This document shows, piece after piece, positions 7,505-10,772 of a DNA stretch of 10,772 nucleotides. Below the pieces are notes generated by a model. That model saw nothing but the letters and a program-made list of their open reading frames with translations. It searched no databases and was not told where the DNA came from. Source of the DNA: Deltaproteobacteria bacterium (GTDB taxonomy: Bacteria; SAR324; NAC60-12); NCBI GenBank assembly GCA_002716165.1, contig PAZT01000014.1, forward strand, positions 19,927 to 30,698, given 5' to 3'. How positions within the stretch are numbered: position 1 is the first letter of the stretch; each line of letters opens with the position of its first letter. The position numbers were made by a program, and so were the translations under genes.

Positions 7505-8092
7505 ATGAAAATAAGCGATCCTATTTCGGCATATTTCGAAAAAAAATCAGGGTTTTTCCCCCAAGCGACTGGTTATTACTCAAAGACATTTAATGAATTG
7601 GAAGGTATGTATGAAAACGAAGGAGAATTTCAAAATATGTTACCAAAGTGGAACAATAAAGTGGTCTACGAAGTATGGGAACATCGCTCATCTAAAAACA
7701 ATGGAGATTTAGTTTTTGGAACTAGCGTAATGAAACCGGGCCGTGTAGGAGAGGAATTTTTTTTAACCAGAGGTCATCAACATCAAAAAGCGCGTTGCGC
7801 CGAAACATATTTTTGTCTTAGTGGTACTGGTATTATTTTGATGGAAAGTCCTGATGGAGAGATTAAAGCATTGGATCTAGGTACAGACCAGTTAGTTTAT
7901 GTGCCTCCACTATGGTTTCACAGGAGTATTAATATAGGAGATTCTGAGCTTATCACTTTGTTTACATATAATTCTGATGCTGGACAAAATTATGAAATTA
8001 TAAAAAAGCGTGGAGGAATGCGAAAAAGGGTGGTCCGAAAAGATAGTGGTAATTGGACACTAGTCGCAAATAAAAAATATCTTCTATCTTAA
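7505..8092 (+). CDS. pgiA: Cupin-type (archaeal-type) glucose-6-phosphate isomerase
   Basis: Metal-dependent isomerase interconverting glucose 6-phosphate and fructose 6-phosphate, unrelated in fold to the common PGI. At 195 residues it matches the length of the Pyrococcus furiosus enzyme (about 189). The order VYEVWEH, GDLVFGTSVMKPGRVGEEFF, then the cupin motif GHQHQKARCAETY and later YVPPLWFHRSINIGD follows that family closely. The four expected metal ligands are His91, His93, Glu100 and His139. TYNSDAGQNYE (154-164) corresponds to the family's YPADAGHDY. The alternative of a generic cupin is less likely given the several co-linear blocks. The gene stands alone, 126 bp after rseP and 246 bp before pdhA, with no Shine-Dalgarno sequence. 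It would serve glycolysis or gluconeogenesis; I cannot tell whether a conventional pgi also exists. Confidence 0.88.
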   Translation: MKISDPISAYFEKKSGFFPQATGYYSKTFNELEGMYENEGEFQNMLPKWNNKVVYEVWEHRSSKNNGDLVFGTSVMKPGRVGEEFFLTRGHQHQKARCAETYFCLSGTGIILMESPDGEIKALDLGTDQLVYVPPLWFHRSINIGDSELITLFTYNSDAGQNYEIIKKRGGMRKRVVRKDSGNWTLVANKKYLLS

Positions 8093-8270
8093 TGATCTAA
8101 AAAACCATTCAATTTACTGTATTAAGTTCGTAAAGAAATTTATAATAATTTCATTAACATACTACAACACTAAAATTTAGAACAGTTTATAGCTGATTCA
8201 TGGACATTCCTATCAAAAAATTGTGAAAGACATATCAAAAAAAGCAATATAGAATCGAAAAATTAAAAAA

Positions 8271-8301
8271 TCTTTTACTTAAAAGAAATAATAATTCTTT
8301 T
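8271..8301 (+). promoter_or_regulatory. Three-arm inverted repeat upstream of pdhA
   Basis: TCTTTT (8271-8276), AAAAGAA (8281-8287) and TTCTTTT (8295-8301) lie in a row. The middle arm is complementary to both outer arms, so two mutually exclusive small hairpins are possible, or the repeated TTCTTTT could be a binding site. The last arm ends 40 bp before the pdhA ATG. The pairs are almost all A-T, so RNA stems would be weak. A perfect TATAAT occurs further upstream at 8141-8146, with no recognisable -35. Confidence 0.3.
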
Positions 8302-8341
8302 GTCCAATTTTAAAAATTTATGAAATAAAAATAATATTGTG

Positions 8342-9367
8342 ATGGATACAAAAACTCAAACAATGATTCGTATGTATACTCAAATGCTACGAATCAGAAC
8401 TTTTGAAGAGCGGGTTGGTGAGCTTTTTCTAAAAGGAGGAACAGCAGGTTCTATGCTTCATCTATCTATCGGAGAAGAATCTGCTGCTGTGGGCGTAGGT
8501 GAGGTGATGAATTCTGGAGACGGTTTTACCACTCATCACAGAGGTCATGGTATTTTCCTAGCAAGAGGTGCAGACCCTAAGAGAATGATGGCGGAAATTG
8601 GGGGTAAGGAAGACGGCTACTGCCGCGGTAAAGGTGGTTCTATGCACATTGCCGATAATGATTTAGGGCATCTTGGAGCTAATGCAATTGTTGGCGGGGG
8701 AATTTCTCATGTTGTAGGTGCAGGGTTAACTTATCAATATCTTGGTAAAGAACAGGTTGCAGTAGCTTTTTTTGGTGATGGAGCAATGCAGCAGGGAGGA
8801 CTTTATGAAAGCATGAATCTTGCTGCACTTTGGAAACTTCCAGTCATGTTCGTATGTATTAACAACGAATACGGTATGGGAACTCGTCTGGACCGAGCAA
8901 GTGCTTCACTGGAATTTGCCAAAAGGGCAGAAACTTTTGGTTTAAATGGGTTGGAGGTGGACGGATTAGATGTTTGTCGAGTCCTTCAGGATGCTCAAGA
9001 ACTGATGGATGGTGTGAGAAATGGTACCCCAGCATTTTTAAAGGTAGATTGCTATCGTTTTCACGGTCACGCCCGTAAAGATAAGAGCCATTACCGTGAA
9101 GAGGAAGAGGAACATAAAGGCAGAGAGAAAGACCCAATTGCCCATCTGGAAAATCAATTGGTTAAAAATAAATTGGTAACAACTGAGGAATTGGAGCGGA
9201 TCAAATCACAGATTGATAATGAGATGGACGAGGCAATGGAGTATGCTTTAAATTCCTCTGAACCGGAAACAATGCAAAGATTTCAAGATGTATATGCACC
9301 AGAGTCTCCAGAACCTCTTCCTGTTGATGAAAGAATACTTCAAGCCCTGAACGACCCTTTATCATAA
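8342..9367 (+). CDS. pdhA: Thiamine-dependent 2-oxoacid dehydrogenase E1 alpha (pyruvate or acetoin dehydrogenase type)
   Basis: Alpha subunit of a heterotetrameric E1 that decarboxylates pyruvate (or acetoin in the sister family) on thiamine diphosphate and passes the acyl group to E2 lipoyl. From the ATG at 8342 it has 341 residues; a GTG directly before it at 8339 is an alternative start. Visible are HHRGHG (65-70), GGKEDGYCRGKGGSMHIAD, LGANAIVGGG, and the ThDP motif beginning FFGDGAMQQGG (GDG at 145-147) and ending INNEYGMGT (NN at 174-175). The KGGSMHIAD and LGANAIVGGG blocks are shared with AcoA; NNxYGMGT is typical of PdhA, so the substrate is not settled by sequence alone. An acidic stretch (HYREEEEEHKGREKD) follows the core. 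It begins a tight operon with E1 beta 8 nt downstream. No Shine-Dalgarno sequence. Confidence 0.9.
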   Translation: MDTKTQTMIRMYTQMLRIRTFEERVGELFLKGGTAGSMLHLSIGEESAAVGVGEVMNSGDGFTTHHRGHGIFLARGADPKRMMAEIGGKEDGYCRGKGGSMHIADNDLGHLGANAIVGGGISHVVGAGLTYQYLGKEQVAVAFFGDGAMQQGGLYESMNLAALWKLPVMFVCINNEYGMGTRLDRASASLEFAKRAETFGLNGLEVDGLDVCRVLQDAQELMDGVRNGTPAFLKVDCYRFHGHARKDKSHYREEEEEHKGREKDPIAHLENQLVKNKLVTTEELERIKSQIDNEMDEAMEYALNSSEPETMQRFQDVYAPESPEPLPVDERILQALNDPLS

Positions 9368-9375
9368 CAATTTGT

Positions 9376-10350
9376 ATGAGCCAAATAACATATAGAGAAG
9401 CGCTTAGAATAGCACTTCAAGAATCCATGCGTGAGGACTCTACAATAATTTTAATGGGTGAAGATGTAGGCCATTACGGTGGCGCCTATGGAGTTACAAA
9501 AGGAATGATTGAGGAGTTTGGAGAGAAAAGAATCCTCGATACCCCAATTTCAGAAGAGGGAATAGTGGGAACTGCGGTTGGATCAGCCATGACTGGCCTA
9601 AGACCTGTCGTTGAGTTAATGTATGTTGACTTTGTAATGTTGGCAATGGATCAACTGGCAAACCAGGCCGCAAAAATTCGCTACATGTTTGGAGGTCAAA
9701 TTAGCGTACCCATGGTAATGAGAGCACAGGGAGGAACTGGACGCTCAGGAGCAGCACAACATTCCCAAAGTCTTGAAGCATGGATGATGCATACCCCAGG
9801 ATTACTTCTTGCGATCCCTGCTACAGTAACTGATGCCTATTTTTTATTGAAACATGCTTTAAAACTTTCAGACCCTGTTGTGTTCCTTGAACATAAAATG
9901 CTTTATACACTTAAAGGGGAAATTAATACAAGTGATTCCCTATCTTGGGGTCAAGCAGCTGTGCTTCGGCAAGGGTCTGATTTTACGCTAGTAACCTACT
10001 CCAGAATGGTTCATAGAGCCCTAGATGCCGCAGAAAAACTGGCAGAAATTGGAATTCAAGCAGAAGTAATTGATTTAAGAACACTGTACCCATTAGATAC
10101 AGAAACCATTAATTCATCTGTAAAGAAAACAGGCCGAGCCTTAGTAGTTACTGAGGATTGTCTGACTGCAGGAGTAAGTGCAGAGTTGTCGGCAAGAATC
10201 ATGGAAGGTTCTTTTGAATTTTTGGAAGAACCTGTCTTACGCCTTGCAGGCGAAGATATTCCCATTCCTGTTTCTCCAAGTATGGAAAAAGAGGCCGTTC
10301 CAAGCGTAGATAGGATTTTTTCCACTGCAAAACTCTTACTTCGAAAATGA
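9376..10350 (+). CDS. pdhB: 2-oxoacid dehydrogenase E1 beta (pyruvate or acetoin dehydrogenase type)
   Basis: Beta subunit of the E1 heterotetramer, pairing with the alpha subunit encoded 8 nt upstream. The 324 residues are the normal length. The N-terminal pyrimidine-binding domain includes TYREALRIAL (5-14), LMGEDVGHYGGAYGVTKG, and RILDTPISEEGIVG with the conserved Glu60 that contacts the thiamine pyrimidine, plus DQLANQAAKIRYM and the QHSQSLEAW segment (His129). The C-terminal transketolase-like domain (about 200-315) contains EVIDLRTLYPLD. Several blocks (AMDQL.NQAAK, VVFLEHKMLY.LKGE) look as much like AcoB as like PdhB, which supports keeping the substrate open. The stop overlaps the E2 start as ATGA, so the two are probably translationally coupled. 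No Shine-Dalgarno sequence precedes the ATG. Confidence 0.93.
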   Translation: MSQITYREALRIALQESMREDSTIILMGEDVGHYGGAYGVTKGMIEEFGEKRILDTPISEEGIVGTAVGSAMTGLRPVVELMYVDFVMLAMDQLANQAAKIRYMFGGQISVPMVMRAQGGTGRSGAAQHSQSLEAWMMHTPGLLLAIPATVTDAYFLLKHALKLSDPVVFLEHKMLYTLKGEINTSDSLSWGQAAVLRQGSDFTLVTYSRMVHRALDAAEKLAEIGIQAEVIDLRTLYPLDTETINSSVKKTGRALVVTEDCLTAGVSAELSARIMEGSFEFLEEPVLRLAGEDIPIPVSPSMEKEAVPSVDRIFSTAKLLLRK

Positions 10351-10772
10351 AAGAAAAAATTTTTTTTCTGCCCAGAATGGGCGAGACTATGGAAGAAGGT
10401 ACTGTGATTACCTGGTTCAAATCTCCAGGAGACTCTTTCAAAAGAGGTGAAGTCCTTCTAGAACTAGAAACTGACAAAATGGTAGTGGAAGTCCCAGCAC
10501 TAGAGGATGGAAACTTATTAGAAATACTTGCTTCTGAACAATCTACTGTAGAGATTGGTAGTTCTTTGGCTCTTATTGGTTTTAATGATTCAGTTAGTAA
10601 TTCTAAATCCGAAAAAACAAAGTATAAAGATTCAGAAATTAAGGATTTTAAGGAAACAGTAAAAAAACAAATTTCTGAAGAAAAGGAACCTTATTCTAAT
10701 GATTTTTCTCTAAGAGATACTAAGAAGGATAATTTTGATTTTTTGGAACCTCAAACAAAAGATGAAAACATA
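10347..10772 (+). CDS. pdhC: 2-oxoacid dehydrogenase E2 (dihydrolipoamide acyltransferase), N-terminal part, runs off the window
   Basis: Core of the dehydrogenase complex, carrying the lipoyl arm that moves the acyl group from E1 to coenzyme A. The frame starts at the ATG overlapping the E1 beta stop by four bases and stays open for 142 codons to the window end. Residues 3-78 form one lipoyl domain: LPRMGETMEEGTVITW, then the lipoylation motif ELETDKMVVEVPA with Lys44 as the modified residue, and GSSLALIG at its end. From about residue 80 a long linker rich in Lys, Glu, Asp and Ser follows in place of the usual Ala/Pro-rich hinge. The subunit-binding and catalytic domains must lie beyond the window. 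The first codons contain six A then eight T (10354-10367). Confidence 0.92.
   Translation, partial: MKEKIFFLPRMGETMEEGTVITWFKSPGDSFKRGEVLLELETDKMVVEVPALEDGNLLEILASEQSTVEIGSSLALIGFNDSVSNSKSEKTKYKDSEIKDFKETVKKQISEEKEPYSNDFSLRDTKKDNFDFLEPQTKDENI

Overview
The window is ordinary chromosome from an AT-rich, Gram-negative-type bacterium. It carries a zinc site-2 protease of the RseP family, undecaprenyl diphosphate synthase, CDP-diglyceride synthase and the MEP-pathway enzyme Dxr. Nearly all starts lack a Shine-Dalgarno sequence, and the UppS sequence reminds me of Bacteroidota/FCB-group proteins. That lineage hint is an impression from motifs and was not tested. No mobile element, CRISPR array, tRNA or rRNA gene was seen.

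Layout. Positions 1-1097 hold the 3' two thirds of a malate synthase A gene (aceB, + strand). A short orphan lipoprotein-like reading frame (about 1093-1347, +) follows, with no normal start codon. folK (1374-1895, -) is convergent with it. A divergent intergenic region of 82 bp leads into rsmD (1978-2535, +). From there on everything is on the + strand: uppS (2627-3445) and cdsA (3455-4285) sit 9 nt apart, then dxr (4451-5626), a 441-bp AT-rich gap with a 10-bp GC palindrome, rseP (6068-7378), a cupin-type glucose-6-phosphate isomerase (7505-8092), and a tight 2-oxoacid dehydrogenase operon: E1 alpha (8342-9367), E1 beta (9376-10350), and the start of E2 (10347 to the window end, cut off).

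How the genes fit together. uppS, cdsA, dxr and rseP form a familiar bacterial envelope cluster: Dxr feeds isoprenoid precursors to UppS, which makes the C55 lipid carrier; CdsA makes CDP-diacylglycerol for phospholipids; RseP cleaves membrane proteins. The usual outer neighbours (pyrH/frr before uppS, bamA after rseP) are absent here. The metabolic genes bear on central carbon flow: malate synthase (glyoxylate shunt), glucose-6-phosphate isomerase (glycolysis/gluconeogenesis) and a pyruvate- or acetoin-type dehydrogenase making acetyl-CoA.

I found no convincing new multi-gene system. The best leads are the small lipoprotein with a possible ATT start, the near-total lack of Shine-Dalgarno sites, the cupin-type isomerase with a possibly leaderless start, and the structured non-coding gaps before rseP and pdhA.
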